Source: Haloplanus vescus
Lineage (GTDB): Archaea; Halobacteriota; Halobacteria; Halobacteriales; Haloferacaceae
Direction: 5' to 3'
DNA: 64,000 bases
Assembly (NCBI RefSeq): GCF_900107665.1
Contig: NZ_FNQT01000001.1
Location: 107,742 to 171,741, forward strand
Below the pieces are notes generated by a model, which ran no database searches, had not been told where the DNA came from, and saw nothing but the letters and a program-made list of their open reading frames with translations. Shown in pieces: positions 1-8,972 of this stretch. A program made the position numbers and the translations under genes. How positions within the stretch are numbered: position 1 is the stretch's first letter; each line of letters opens with the position of its first letter.

Positions 1-2511
1 CAGACGCAGTGGTCTCCAACGTTACTCGACCGGTCGTGGACCGGGGTTTCGCTACTCGGCTTCCTGCTCTTGCTGGTGCCACTCTACGATATCTGGGACG
101 ACACGGCCAACCTCTCGTGGGACATCGCCACCTCGCTGCTGGAAAACTCCGTGCTCATTGTCCTCTCTCTGGGCCTCGTCTACGGCGGACTGTGGCTCTC
201 GCAACGGGACTGGGAACCGGAGTACAAGTGGACGGTCACGAAGTGGAACCTCGGCGTCGCGCTGGGTATCGGCGCGCTCTACGTGCTCGTCATCTCGCTC
301 CAGCTGTGGGCGATGCACGAACTCAAGCCGTGGATACTGGCCCTCGACGGCGTCCTCTTCGGGTCGGTAACCGCCTTCGGCGTCGGCACCTACAACGCCG
401 CCCAACAGAAGGCGCGGGACGACTTGGAACGGAGTCGCGAGGAGTACCGAACCCTCACCGACGACGCCCTCGACAGCGCGGAAGTCGCTACGGTCGTCTC
501 GGACGCGGAGCACAGTATCGTCTGGACGAGCGAGGCGACGGCGACGTACTTCGGCCTCGACCGTGACTCCATCGCGGACCGCGACGCGCGAACCATCGCC
601 GAAGAGGACTTCGCCGACGCCGTCGAAGACCCCGAGACGTTTCGCGCTCGCGTCCTCGATGCCCTCGACCGCAACGCGGGCGTCGAGGAGTTCGAGTGTC
701 ACGTCCTCGCGACCCTCGACCGTGCGGAGCGTTGGCTCAAACACTGGAGCAAGCCAATCGATAGCGGTCTCTACGAGGGGGGGCGGGTCGAACACTACAC
801 GGACATCACGCCCGTCAAGCGACGGGAACGCGAACTCGACCGCCGCGAGGCGAGTCTGCGCGAGATGTGCGACATCATCTCCGACGCCTCGCGCTCGTAT
901 CACGAGCAGATCGAGGGCCTCCTCGACGTGGGTCGCGACCTGTTCGACGCCGACTACGGGTCGTTCGCTCGCGTCGACTCCGACGCCGGCACGTACGAAG
1001 TCGAGACGCTCCGCGCGGAGCAGGCCGACCTCGAAACGGGCGACGTCGTTCCGCTCGCGGAGACACACTGCGAGCGGATGCTCCAGCAGGCGAAGACGCT
1101 CCAGTTCGGGACGCGCCCCTTCGACGTCGACGAGAAGGCGTACGGGACGGACCGCGGGTTCGAGACGTACGTCGGGACACCCGTCTACGTCGACGGCGAG
1201 ATATACGGGTCGCTCTGCTTCCTCAATCGCGACGCGGCGACGGCCTTCGACGACTGGGAACTGACGATGGTCGAACTGATGAGCAACTGGATGGGGTACG
1301 AACTCGAACAGGAACACCGGCGCGAGGAGCGACGCAAGCGCCTCCACGACCAGGCGTCGAAGTTCGAGGACATCGTCGAGACGGTCGACAACTACGCCAT
1401 CTTCACGCTCGACGCCGACGGACACGTCACCTCGTGGAACGACGGCGCGAGACAGATTAAGGGCTACACCCACGACGAAATCGTCGGCGAGCACTTCCAG
1501 ACGTTCTACCCCGACGCCGACGTGGCGGACGGCCTGCCGTCACGACTGCTCGCGGAAGCGCGGGAGACGGGACAGGCCCGCCACGAGGGGTGGCGGGTTC
1601 GCCGGGACGGCGACCGGTTCTGGGCCGACGTGACTATCGCCGCCCGCCACGACGACGACGGCGAGCACATCGGCTACACGAAAATCGTCGAGGACCTGAC
1701 CGAGCAACGAGAGCGCGAACGCGCCCTCCAGCGCCAGCGCGAACGCCTTGAGTTCATGAACCGCATCATCCGCCACAACATCCTGAACGGCCTGAACCTC
1801 ATCAACGCCCGCACCGAACTGCTCGAATCGCGGTTCGCGGACGATGCCGACGCCCAGACGCATCTCGACACCATCAGCACGCGGGTCGACGACCTCTCCG
1901 ACCTCATCGACACCATGCGGTCGTTCATGAACGCCATCCTCGACGCCGAGGACCACGACACGGAAGCGCTCGCGGTTCGGCCGGAACTCGAAGCGAAGAT
2001 AGCGCTCGCTCGCCAGTCGTACGACGCCGAGTTCGACGTGCACGACCTGCCCGACGAGAGCGAGGCGGTCCTCGCCGACACGCTCCTCGGCGAGGTGTTC
2101 GAGAACGTCATTTCGAACGCCGTCGTCCACAACGATGCCGAGACGCCCCGCGTCGGAATCTGGACGTCGACGACGACCCGCGAGGTGCCTGTCGGCGCCG
2201 AGAGCGGTGAGCCAGTCGTGAACCGCCCCGTTCGGCAACTCGACGAGGAGACGGCTGTCGAGGAGCGGTCGGCGCTGGTCGTCCACGTCGCCGACAACGG
2301 TCCGGGCATCCCCGACGACCAGAAAGCGGCCGTCCTCGAGAAGGGCGTCTCCGAACTGAAAGCGCCCGGCAACGGCTTCGGCCTGTATCTCGTCAAGGAG
2401 ATGATGGACACCTACGGCGGCGCGGTCGACATCCGCGACGCCGACGGCGACTGCGGGACGGTGTTCGATCTGATATTCTTGCAGCCACCGACCGACGAAT
2501 CGGCGCGTTAG
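1..2511 (+). CDS. Membrane sensor histidine kinase, 5' end cut by window edge
   Basis: The frame is open from base 1, so the true start lies upstream and the N-terminus is missing. In visible numbering, several hydrophobic helices occupy about residues 12-130. They are followed by a PAS domain (about 150-270), a GAF domain (290-430), a second PAS domain (450-560) and a HisKA segment. The phospho-acceptor His lies in RHNILNGLN (His codon 1774-1776). The HATPase domain has an N box (ENVISNAVVHN), G1 (DNGPGIP) and G2 (GNGFGLYLVKEMM). By family it autophosphorylates at the membrane and passes phosphate to a receiver. The response regulator 38 bp downstream is the likely partner, though it has its own TATA-like box. 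The signal sensed cannot be told from sequence. Confidence 0.93.
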   Translation, partial: QTQWSPTLLDRSWTGVSLLGFLLLLVPLYDIWDDTANLSWDIATSLLENSVLIVLSLGLVYGGLWLSQRDWEPEYKWTVTKWNLGVALGIGALYVLVISLQLWAMHELKPWILALDGVLFGSVTAFGVGTYNAAQQKARDDLERSREEYRTLTDDALDSAEVATVVSDAEHSIVWTSEATATYFGLDRDSIADRDARTIAEEDFADAVEDPETFRARVLDALDRNAGVEEFECHVLATLDRAERWLKHWSKPIDSGLYEGGRVEHYTDITPVKRRERELDRREASLREMCDIISDASRSYHEQIEGLLDVGRDLFDADYGSFARVDSDAGTYEVETLRAEQADLETGDVVPLAETHCERMLQQAKTLQFGTRPFDVDEKAYGTDRGFETYVGTPVYVDGEIYGSLCFLNRDAATAFDDWELTMVELMSNWMGYELEQEHRREERRKRLHDQASKFEDIVETVDNYAIFTLDADGHVTSWNDGARQIKGYTHDEIVGEHFQTFYPDADVADGLPSRLLAEARETGQARHEGWRVRRDGDRFWADVTIAARHDDDGEHIGYTKIVEDLTEQRERERALQRQRERLEFMNRIIRHNILNGLNLINARTELLESRFADDADAQTHLDTISTRVDDLSDLIDTMRSFMNAILDAEDHDTEALAVRPELEAKIALARQSYDAEFDVHDLPDESEAVLADTLLGEVFENVISNAVVHNDAETPRVGIWTSTTTREVPVGAESGEPVVNRPVRQLDEETAVEERSALVVHVADNGPGIPDDQKAAVLEKGVSELKAPGNGFGLYLVKEMMDTYGGAVDIRDADGDCGTVFDLIFLQPPTDESAR

Positions 2512-2516
2512 GCTCG

Positions 2517-2525
2517 CTATTTATC
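2517..2525 (+). promoter_or_regulatory. TATA-like box for the HalX response regulator
   Basis: CTATTTATC ends 25 nt before the ATG at 2550, the spacing expected for a leaderless haloarchaeal transcript. It suggests the regulator can be transcribed separately from the kinase upstream. Confidence 0.45.
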
Positions 2526-2549
2526 CGTCTCACTTTCGTCGAAAGATCA

Positions 2550-3203
2550 ATGATGGGACACAGTTCTGCCGACGCGGATTCGGCGGCGTCGGCTCCCCGC
2601 CGCGTCGGCGGCGCGTCCGACGACCGCACCGCGACCGAACGCGACGGAGTCGTCTTGGTCGCGGACGACGACGAAGCCTTCGCGGAGACGGTCGCCCTCT
2701 ATCTCGAATCCGACTGGGACGTGGTTCTCGCGCACGACGGCGACGAGGCCGTCGAGGCGTTCGGCCCGCACGTCGACGTGGTGTTGCTCGACCGCCGCAT
2801 GCCGACCGTCTCTGGCGACGAGGCGCTGTCCGAGCTGCGCGAACAGGACGGCGAGGCCCGCATCGCGATGATGACGGCCGTCGACCCGGACCTCGACATC
2901 GTCGACATGGACTTCGACATGTACCTCACGAAGCCAGTCGACCGCGACGAACTCGTCGGCGCCGTCGAGGACCTCTCGACGCGTGCCACCTACGCCCGCG
3001 AGTTGCAGGCGCTGTTCAGTCTCGGGTCGAAACTCGCCGCCCTCCACTCGCGTCACGCCGCGGACGAACTCGAAGCCGACGAGCGATACCAGCGCCTCCA
3101 AGACGAGTTCTCGCGGCTCCACGAGGCGTCGCACGACGAGTTGGAGTCACTCGACCCCGCGGAGTTCGAGGAGTTGCTCCAGCTCGTCGACGAGGCGCAG
3201 TGA
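2550..3203 (+). CDS. Response regulator with HalX domain
   Basis: 217 residues. The N-terminal 30 residues are a low-complexity acidic/Ala tail. The receiver domain (about 33-145) has the acidic pocket at Asp39-Asp41, the phospho-acceptor Asp81 in VVLLDRRMP and the conserved Lys128 in LTKPVD. The C-terminal 70 residues form the all-helical HalX domain found behind haloarchaeal receivers. There is no DNA-binding domain, so output is probably through protein contact; this is inference. It follows the kinase gene by 38 bp and very likely works with it. ATG codons at 2550 and 2553 are both possible starts; 2550 is favoured by the TATA-like box 25 nt upstream. Confidence 0.92.
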   Translation: MMGHSSADADSAASAPRRVGGASDDRTATERDGVVLVADDDEAFAETVALYLESDWDVVLAHDGDEAVEAFGPHVDVVLLDRRMPTVSGDEALSELREQDGEARIAMMTAVDPDLDIVDMDFDMYLTKPVDRDELVGAVEDLSTRATYARELQALFSLGSKLAALHSRHAADELEADERYQRLQDEFSRLHEASHDELESLDPAEFEELLQLVDEAQ

Positions 3204-3270
3204 GCGACGGGAGCTCGCGGACGGAAACCGGTGCGTTAAACTCGGGTGATGGCGAACTGGCAGACCGCGT

Positions 3271-3354
3271 GCGAGGGTAGCCAAGCCTGGAAACGGCGGC
3301 GGACTCAAGATCCGCTCCTGTAGAGGTCCATGCGTTCAAATCGCATCCCTCGCA
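3271..3354 (+). tRNA. tRNA-Leu (anticodon CAA)
   Basis: Folds as a full cloverleaf. The acceptor stem GCGAGGG (3271-3277) pairs with CCCTCGC (3347-3353), with discriminator A at 3354. The anticodon stem GCGGA/TCCGC encloses the loop CTCAAGA, which reads anticodon CAA. The long class II variable arm (TCCTGTAGAGGTCCA region) is typical of Leu. The T arm is ATGCG/CGCAT around TTCAAAT. No intron is seen and CCA is not encoded. Confidence 0.95.
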
Positions 3355-3492
3355 TTGCCCGGCTCACACCGGAAAATGCGGAAGACCGCTCTCGGAGCGC
3401 TCTTCCCTCGCAAAACTCTCTGTCGCTACCGTCCACAGCGACGGCTGACCCGAAGCGCGGACGTTAAACGGCCACGCCGGCAATACGGGGTA

Positions 3493-4527
3493 ATGAGTCA
3501 GGACGTGTCCTCCGACGGCGACCTCCGGAATACGGGGATGTCGCTCAAACACGACCGGGAGTGGGACTACGAACTCGACCGCATCGTCGAGGCGGTCGAA
3601 GAGCGGAACGCGACGAAGGTCGGCCTCCAGTTCCCGGAGGGGCTGAAACGGCGCGGGCCCGCAGTCGCCGACGACCTGCGGGCGCGGACCGACGACGACG
3701 TGACGTACATGCTCTCCGGCCAGCCCTGTTACGGCGCCTGTGACCTCGACACCTATCTGATGCGCCGGACGGACGTGTTCGTCCACTTCGGCCACTCGCC
3801 GATGAAGGAGTCGGACAAGATCATCTACGTCCCGCTGTTCTCGAACGTCGACCCCTTCCCGATGATGGAAGACGCCCTCGACGAACTCCCCGAGGAAGAC
3901 GTGGGCCTCGTCACCACCGCCCAGCACATGAATCTCTTCGACGAGATGCGCGAGTGGTTGGAAGACGAGGGCTACACCGTCCACACGCGGCGGGGCGACG
4001 ACCGCCTCACCCACGAGGGACAGGTGCTCGGCTGTAACTACGCCTCTGCGGACATCGACGCGGACCAAGTGCTCTACGTCGGCGGCGGGAAGTTCCACCC
4101 GCTCGGACTGGCGATGGAGCATCCGGACAAGAAAGTCGTCATCGCGGACCCCGTCAACAACGTCGTCACCGTCGCTGACACGGACAAGTTCATGAAGCAG
4201 CGCTACGGCGCGGTCCACCGGGCGATGGACGCCGAGAAGTGGGGCGTCATCTTCTGTACGAAGATCGGACAAGGGCGCTGGGACATGGCCGAACAGATAG
4301 TTGCGGACAACGACGACGCCTACCTCATCACGATGGACGAGGTGACGCCGGACCGCCTGCGCAACTTCGACATGGACGCTTTCGTCAACACCGGCTGTCC
4401 GCGCATCACGACCGACGACGGCCCGCAGTTCCACAAGCCGATGCTGACGCCCGGCGAGTACCGCATCGCCGTCGGCGACGAACCCCTCGATTCGCTCTCG
4501 TTCGACACGTTCCACGGCACGTGGTGA
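3493..4527 (+). CDS. dph2: Diphthamide biosynthesis enzyme Dph2 (radical SAM-type, 3-amino-3-carboxypropyl transfer)
   Basis: 344 residues. By family it carries out the first step of diphthamide synthesis on elongation factor 2, moving the aminocarboxypropyl group of S-adenosylmethionine to the target His with a non-classical 4Fe-4S centre. The three family cysteines are visible: Cys79 (in QPCYGACD; Cys83 is also present), Cys181 (LGCNYAS) and Cys302 (NTGCPR). The length fits archaeal Dph2. The frame is open further upstream, but that part would run back to the end of tRNA-Leu. The ATG at 3493, giving MSQDVSS, is the sensible start. It stands alone between the tRNA and a separate kinase gene. 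Confidence 0.95.
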   Translation: MSQDVSSDGDLRNTGMSLKHDREWDYELDRIVEAVEERNATKVGLQFPEGLKRRGPAVADDLRARTDDDVTYMLSGQPCYGACDLDTYLMRRTDVFVHFGHSPMKESDKIIYVPLFSNVDPFPMMEDALDELPEEDVGLVTTAQHMNLFDEMREWLEDEGYTVHTRRGDDRLTHEGQVLGCNYASADIDADQVLYVGGGKFHPLGLAMEHPDKKVVIADPVNNVVTVADTDKFMKQRYGAVHRAMDAEKWGVIFCTKIGQGRWDMAEQIVADNDDAYLITMDEVTPDRLRNFDMDAFVNTGCPRITTDDGPQFHKPMLTPGEYRIAVGDEPLDSLSFDTFHGTW

Positions 4528-4577
4528 AATCCCTGACTATCTGACATTTTTCTGCCCATCGGTTCTGTTACCGGCAA

Positions 4578-4587
4578 GATATATATC
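4578..4587 (+). promoter_or_regulatory. TATA-like box before the 7TM histidine kinase
   Basis: GATATATATC lies about 34-43 nt before the ATG at 4621. This leaves room for a very short leader, which contains the G-rich run GGTAGGGGG just before the start codon. Confidence 0.4.
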
Positions 4588-4620
4588 GGAGACCGACACA
4601 CTGTACGCACGGGTAGGGGG

Positions 4621-6381
4621 ATGAACGCCGAGATGCTGTACGTGGGGGGGGTATTGCTAGCGAGCGGCTTCGTTATTGCCGTGTCCGCGTGGGTGTGGTC
4701 CAAAGATCTCGACATATCCGGGCAGCTGTTCGTCCTGACTGTCGCGATTCACCCACTGGTCGGCGTGTTCGTCGCCGCGGAACTGCTCGCGCCGACGCGA
4801 GAACTCGCGGTGTTGATGTACACCATCCACACCGGGCTGGGGTCGGCGATCCCTGTCGCATTCGCGCTGTTCGCGATATCTTTCGCAACCAACCGCCGCG
4901 TGGTCTCACGGCGCCTGTTGGCGTCGGCAGCCGTCTACGTCGCCGTCGTGTTCGGCCTGGAAGTGACCAATCCCATTCACGGCGTCGCGCGAACCGGCTA
5001 CGAAGTCGTTGGGACGACGATTCCGCACCTGTCGGGCGCGCCGACCTCGTTCTTTACCGTGCTCACGATGCCGGTGTTCATCGGCTACTACGCGGCCATC
5101 GGCATCCTCGGCTATCGCTTCCTCGCGCGCCGTGAGGGCCGATGGACGCAGACGGTCGTCCTCTTTGTCGGCTTCATTCCGCCGTTCGCCGTCACGGCGC
5201 TGTGGCTCGGCGGCGTCCTCGTCGGCCCGCTGAACGGCGCGTTCGTCATCGGGTCGGGGTGGATGGCGTCGTTCGCTGGCTGGGCCGTCCTCCGCCACCA
5301 GTTGTTCGACGTGGTGCCGCTCGCACGCGAGGCGGCGTTCGACGCGCTCGACGAGCGAGTCATCGTCGTCGACGACGAGCACCGACTCCTCGATTACAAC
5401 GAAACCGCGGCGACGACGTTCCCCGAACTGGTCAGCGGGCGGGGCGAGTCGCTCGAATCGGTGCTGCCGACGCTCGTCGCCGACGCGGAGACACGGCCCG
5501 ACGGCGGGACGGCGACCGACGACCACCCGTTCGTCTCGACGTTCACCCGCGACGACGACGGGACGCCGCGCGAGTACACGCTCACCGTGTCGACGCTCCA
5601 GGCCGGCGGCGCGGTCCGTGGCTACGTCCTCCTGATTCGGGACATCACTGACCGCCAGCGTCACGTCCGTGACCTCGAACAGCAGACGGCCCAGCTCGAA
5701 CGCTTCGCGAGCACGCTCTCGCACGACCTCCGGAATCCGCTCAACGTCGCCTACGGTCGAATCGAGCTCGCGCGCATGGGGGGTGAGGAGTCGGACCTGG
5801 AGACGGCGCTCGACGCCCTCGACCGGGCCGAGCGAATCATCGAAGACCTCCTCACGCTCGCCCGCGAAGGGCGGACCATCGACGACCGGCAGCGCGTCTC
5901 GCTGGTCGATGTCGCCGAGAGCGCGTGGCGTACCACGGACACGGGCGACGCCACGCTCACGCTCGACATCGCGCCCACCATCGCGGTGTACGCGGACCGC
6001 ACGCGACTCCAGAACGTGTTCGAGAACCTGTTTCGGAATAGCGTTGAACATGGTTCGACGGACTCCTCGGCGTCTCTTACCGTGACCCTCGGCCGACACG
6101 ACGACGGGTTCTACGTCGAGGACGATGGCGTGGGCATCCCGCCGGAACACCGTGAGCACGTCTTCGACGACGAGTACACGACGGGTGGCGGGACGGGACT
6201 GGGACTGACCATCGTCGACGCCATCGCGCAGGCCCACGGCTGGACGACCGGCATCGAAACCGGTCGCGACGGCGGCACGCGCATCGTCTTTGGCGATGTG
6301 ACACTCGCCGACGACGCGGCCGACGACGAGCACCGATCGGTCGCGCGCGTCGAGGCCTCGTCGGTGGACGCCGACCCCTGA
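4621..6381 (+). CDS. Sensor histidine kinase with N-terminal 7TM region
   Basis: 586 residues. About seven hydrophobic helices fill residues 5-225 (histidine-kinase 7TM type). A PAS-like segment follows (about 240-345; VIVVDDEHRLLDYNETA). The HisKA region has the phospho-acceptor His in TLSHDLRNPLN near residue 370. The HATPase domain has the N box ENLFRNSVEHG, G1 DDGVGIP and G2 GGTGLGLTIV. It should signal at the membrane to a receiver encoded elsewhere; no response regulator lies next to it. The ATG at 4621 is the first in frame and matches the promoter position. The ligand is unknown. Confidence 0.93.
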   Translation: MNAEMLYVGGVLLASGFVIAVSAWVWSKDLDISGQLFVLTVAIHPLVGVFVAAELLAPTRELAVLMYTIHTGLGSAIPVAFALFAISFATNRRVVSRRLLASAAVYVAVVFGLEVTNPIHGVARTGYEVVGTTIPHLSGAPTSFFTVLTMPVFIGYYAAIGILGYRFLARREGRWTQTVVLFVGFIPPFAVTALWLGGVLVGPLNGAFVIGSGWMASFAGWAVLRHQLFDVVPLAREAAFDALDERVIVVDDEHRLLDYNETAATTFPELVSGRGESLESVLPTLVADAETRPDGGTATDDHPFVSTFTRDDDGTPREYTLTVSTLQAGGAVRGYVLLIRDITDRQRHVRDLEQQTAQLERFASTLSHDLRNPLNVAYGRIELARMGGEESDLETALDALDRAERIIEDLLTLAREGRTIDDRQRVSLVDVAESAWRTTDTGDATLTLDIAPTIAVYADRTRLQNVFENLFRNSVEHGSTDSSASLTVTLGRHDDGFYVEDDGVGIPPEHREHVFDDEYTTGGGTGLGLTIVDAIAQAHGWTTGIETGRDGGTRIVFGDVTLADDAADDEHRSVARVEASSVDADP

Positions 6382-6420
6382 CGGCGGTGTGTTTTTGCCC
6401 GATTGGTCGAAGGGATACAC

Positions 6421-6810
6421 ATGGACTGCAAGCCCATCGGGACGGTCCACACGCCCTTCGAAACGACGGGTGAGGCGCCGAAACAGGGGATTCACGAGGC
6501 GGCGACGGGCGTCGTCGAACTCGACCCGGCGTACCGGGCGGGGCTCGACGGCTTCGACGGTGACCGCGTGGTCGTCGTCTGGTGGGCCGACCGGGCGGAC
6601 CGCTCCGTGCTGACGCTGGACCGCGACGAGTCCCGCGGCGTGTTCACGTCTCGGTCGCCCGCGCGCCCGAATCCGATCTGTGTCACGACCTGTGGCGTTG
6701 ACGAGGTGGACACGGACGCCGGACGGCTCTACGTCCGCGGCGTCGACATGGCCGACGATAGCCCGGTGCTCGACCTGAAGGTGCCAGTCGACGTTCGTAC
6801 GGATTTGTGA
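6421..6810 (+). CDS. trmO: tRNA (N6-threonylcarbamoyladenosine37-N6)-methyltransferase TrmO family
   Basis: 129 residues. Matches the TsaA/YaeB/TrmO fold: MDCKPIGTVHTPF at the start, GIHEAATGVVELDP, then the strongly conserved FTSRSPARPNPI near residue 80 and DVKVPV-like DLKVPVD at the end. By family it methylates t6A at position 37 of certain tRNAs using S-adenosylmethionine. It is shorter than bacterial TrmO, which is usual for archaeal members. The ATG at 6421 is chosen because the family begins a few residues before the PIGTVHT motif. It converges with the LOG-like gene across a strong hairpin. Confidence 0.88.
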   Translation: MDCKPIGTVHTPFETTGEAPKQGIHEAATGVVELDPAYRAGLDGFDGDRVVVVWWADRADRSVLTLDRDESRGVFTSRSPARPNPICVTTCGVDEVDTDAGRLYVRGVDMADDSPVLDLKVPVDVRTDL

Positions 6811-6817
6811 CTGTTTT

Positions 6818-6853
6818 CCGGTGGTTCGCCGAGACGACCCGGCGAACTACCGG
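6818..6853. terminator. Long hairpin between convergent genes, candidate bidirectional terminator
   Basis: CCGGTGGTTCGCCG (6818-6831) pairs with CGGCGAACTACCGG (6840-6853), a 14-bp stem with one G-T wobble and an 8-nt loop. A second 6-bp stem, TACTGA (6854-6859) with TCAGTA (6869-6874), follows directly. Both lie entirely in the gap between the converging trmO and LOG-like genes. A short T run (TTTT, 6814-6817) precedes the hairpin. Confidence 0.5.
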
Positions 6854-6874
6854 TACTGACTTCCAAAATCAGTA

Positions 6875-7321
6875 TCAGTGCTGGCCGGCCGACTCCACGT
6901 AGTCGACGGCTTCGGCGGGCGTCTCGACGGGTTCGACGCCGGGAGCGTCGTGGGTCTGTAAGCCGGCGATAGGCCGGTCGAAGACGCCCGCGAACCCGAG
7001 CTCCGAGAGCGTCCCCGACCCGCCGTCGACGGCGATGACCGCGTCGCCGTTCATCACGACCAGCGGGTTCCGCGCGTGGCCCAGTCCCGTCGCGATGACG
7101 GTGTCCACGTGGTCGTTGGCGTCGCTCCGGTCCGTCGTCGGGAGGATGCCAATGCTCCGGCCGCCGGCGGCGCTCGCACCCTCACAGGCCGCGGCCATGA
7201 CGCCGCCGAGGCCGCCACACACCACGACGTGGTCGCGAGCGGCGAGTCGTCGGCCCACCTCGCGGGCCAGGTTCGCCGTCGATTCGTCGACCGATCCACC
7301 GCCGATAACGCTGACGCGCAT
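6875..7321 (-). CDS. LOG-like Rossmann protein (TIGR00725-type)
   Basis: 148 residues with the nucleotide-binding pattern of the SLOG/LOG superfamily: MRVSVIGGGSVDE at the start, VVCGGLGGVMAAACEGA near residue 35, and VDGGSGTLSELGFA in place of the PGGxGTxxE motif of cytokinin-riboside phosphorylases. Members of the wider family bind or cleave nucleotides; the substrate of this branch is not known. The start at 7321 begins directly at the first beta strand; an upstream ATG would add 31 residues that overlap the promoter of the divergent gene. It converges with trmO. Confidence 0.85.
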   Translation of the reverse strand: MRVSVIGGGSVDESTANLAREVGRRLAARDHVVVCGGLGGVMAAACEGASAAGGRSIGILPTTDRSDANDHVDTVIATGLGHARNPLVVMNGDAVIAVDGGSGTLSELGFAGVFDRPIAGLQTHDAPGVEPVETPAEAVDYVESAGQH

Positions 7322-7394
7322 GGCGATATCTGGTCGAGCGCCGGCATATACCTTCGGTCGACACGCCACCTTTATGTGCTGGCTACGCCCGGAC

Positions 7395-8300
7395 ATGGGC
7401 ATGTCCGTGGTCACGCCCCTCCGGACGGCAGTCGACGCACTCTCGCGGAATCCCGTCCTCTTCCTCGGTGGCCTCGTCTACGCCGCCCTGCTCCTCCCAC
7501 AGCGTGCGCTCCAGTTGGCCGGCGTCCCGTTCGCACCGCTGCTCCTCCAGATGGTGACGTTCGTCGTGACGCCGTTCGTCGTTGCGGGCGTCGTCGGGAT
7601 GGCACGCGACGCCCTCGACGGCGACACGTCGTTCGACGCGCTCGCCGCGACGGGTCGGGCACGGTATCTCGACCTCCTCCTCGCCACCCTCCTCGAGTTC
7701 GGCATCCAAGTCGCGTTCGGCGTCGTCTTCGTCGTGCTCGCGCTGGTCCTCACCGTCATCTCCGGGGCCGGCGGGGCGGCCGCGCTGGTCGGGGGTGCCG
7801 TCATTCTCCTACTCGTCGGCATCTACATCGCCGTCCTGTTCGCCATCCAGTTCTACCCCGTCATCGTCGTCGTCGACGACGCCGACGCCGTCGAGAGCGT
7901 GACCCAGAGCGTCTCGTTCGTGCGGAGCAACGTGTTCGACACGCTCGGATACACGCTCGTCACGCTCGCACTGGGCTTTCTCGCCTCTCTGCCGATGCTG
8001 GGTGCCGCGGCCTACCGCGTCCTGATGAATGGGCCGTCCGGTGGCTCCACGCCCGGCCCCATCGGTGGCGGGATGAGCGGCGGTATGGGCGGGGGGTCGG
8101 GTGCTGGGATGTCGCCCGGTGATATCCTCGCGACGCCCAGCGGGGGGCTCGGTCTCTCGACGCCGGAAATCGCCGCGCTCGCCCTCGTCTCCGCGGTGGC
8201 GACGACGCTGTTTTTCGCCTTCCGATACACCTACGCAACCGCGTTCTACCGGCGCAACGCCCGCTCGGTGGAGGAACGCGTGCTCGGTGACGACGCGTAG
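7395..8300 (+). CDS. Multi-pass membrane protein with Gly-rich loop (DUF7847-like)
   Basis: 301 residues and about six membrane helices: residues 20-40, 45-70, 95-125, 130-160, 185-205 and a C-terminal one near 265-285. It resembles the haloarchaeal membrane family with a stretch like FYPVIVVVDDADAVESVTQSV between helices. A Gly/Met/Pro-rich, probably disordered loop at about residues 215-245 (repeated GGGM/GGM) separates the last two helices. ATG codons at 7395 and 7401 are both possible starts. Function is not known. It is divergent from the LOG-like gene. Confidence 0.8.
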   Translation: MGMSVVTPLRTAVDALSRNPVLFLGGLVYAALLLPQRALQLAGVPFAPLLLQMVTFVVTPFVVAGVVGMARDALDGDTSFDALAATGRARYLDLLLATLLEFGIQVAFGVVFVVLALVLTVISGAGGAAALVGGAVILLLVGIYIAVLFAIQFYPVIVVVDDADAVESVTQSVSFVRSNVFDTLGYTLVTLALGFLASLPMLGAAAYRVLMNGPSGGSTPGPIGGGMSGGMGGGSGAGMSPGDILATPSGGLGLSTPEIAALALVSAVATTLFFAFRYTYATAFYRRNARSVEERVLGDDA

Positions 8301-8360
8301 ACACACACGACTGTCTGACCCTTCGGGAGCCATATGCCGCCCCCGCGCAATCGTGAGGGT

Positions 8361-8960
8361 ATGAAACGCCGCACGCTTCTCGCGACGCTCGGCGTGGCCG
8401 CCACGGCCGGCTGTGCCGGCGTCGCGCCGCCCGAAACTCCCCCGTCGGAATCGACGACTGCGACTTCGACTTCGACCACCACCGCGAGCGACCGACACGA
8501 GTGTCCGTCGTTCGCGTCGGACCCGGACCGGACGGTCTGTTGGCCCACCGAGGACCGATTGGAGAGTCGGGTCTACCTCAACGCCTCGATACCCGTCTTC
8601 GAACCCGACCCGGACGACTCGGTGGTGGAGTCACTCGAATTCGTCCTCCACGACCAGCATCCGGACCACCCGGTCGAGGTCACGCCCGACGACTGGCGTA
8701 TCCACCGGCGGACGACGGCTGGCTGGAGCCCCGTTGCCTCGGAATCGTCAACCGAGTCGCGGGAGACGATTCGGCCCGGCGAGCGGTACACCTGGTCGCT
8801 CACGTTCCAGACCCATCCCACGCCGCAACCGGCCGATACCACGTACATCGTGGAGTCGCTCGAAGACGGCACCTACGCGTTCCAGACGGTGGCGCGCCTC
8901 CTCGGCGACGAGACGCTCCGGGTTGAGTGCGTCGCTATCGTCGAGGTGCGGCGGCAGTAA
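8361..8960 (+). CDS. Tat-type lipoprotein of unknown function
   Basis: 199 residues. The N-terminus has MKRRTLLATLGVAATAGC: twin Arg, a hydrophobic stretch and a lipobox with Cys18. This is followed by a Ser/Thr-rich linker (about 30-55), as in haloarchaeal lipid-anchored surface proteins. The mature part (55-199) looks like an all-beta domain with DDWRIHRRTTAGW and ETIRPGERYTWSL, a pattern seen in immunoglobulin-like haloarchaeal lipoproteins. An ATG 27 nt further upstream would place charged residues before the signal; 8361 is preferred. It converges with the NYN gene 12 bp away. Confidence 0.8.
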   Translation: MKRRTLLATLGVAATAGCAGVAPPETPPSESTTATSTSTTTASDRHECPSFASDPDRTVCWPTEDRLESRVYLNASIPVFEPDPDDSVVESLEFVLHDQHPDHPVEVTPDDWRIHRRTTAGWSPVASESSTESRETIRPGERYTWSLTFQTHPTPQPADTTYIVESLEDGTYAFQTVARLLGDETLRVECVAIVEVRRQ

Positions 8961-8972
8961 CGCGGGCGGCGA

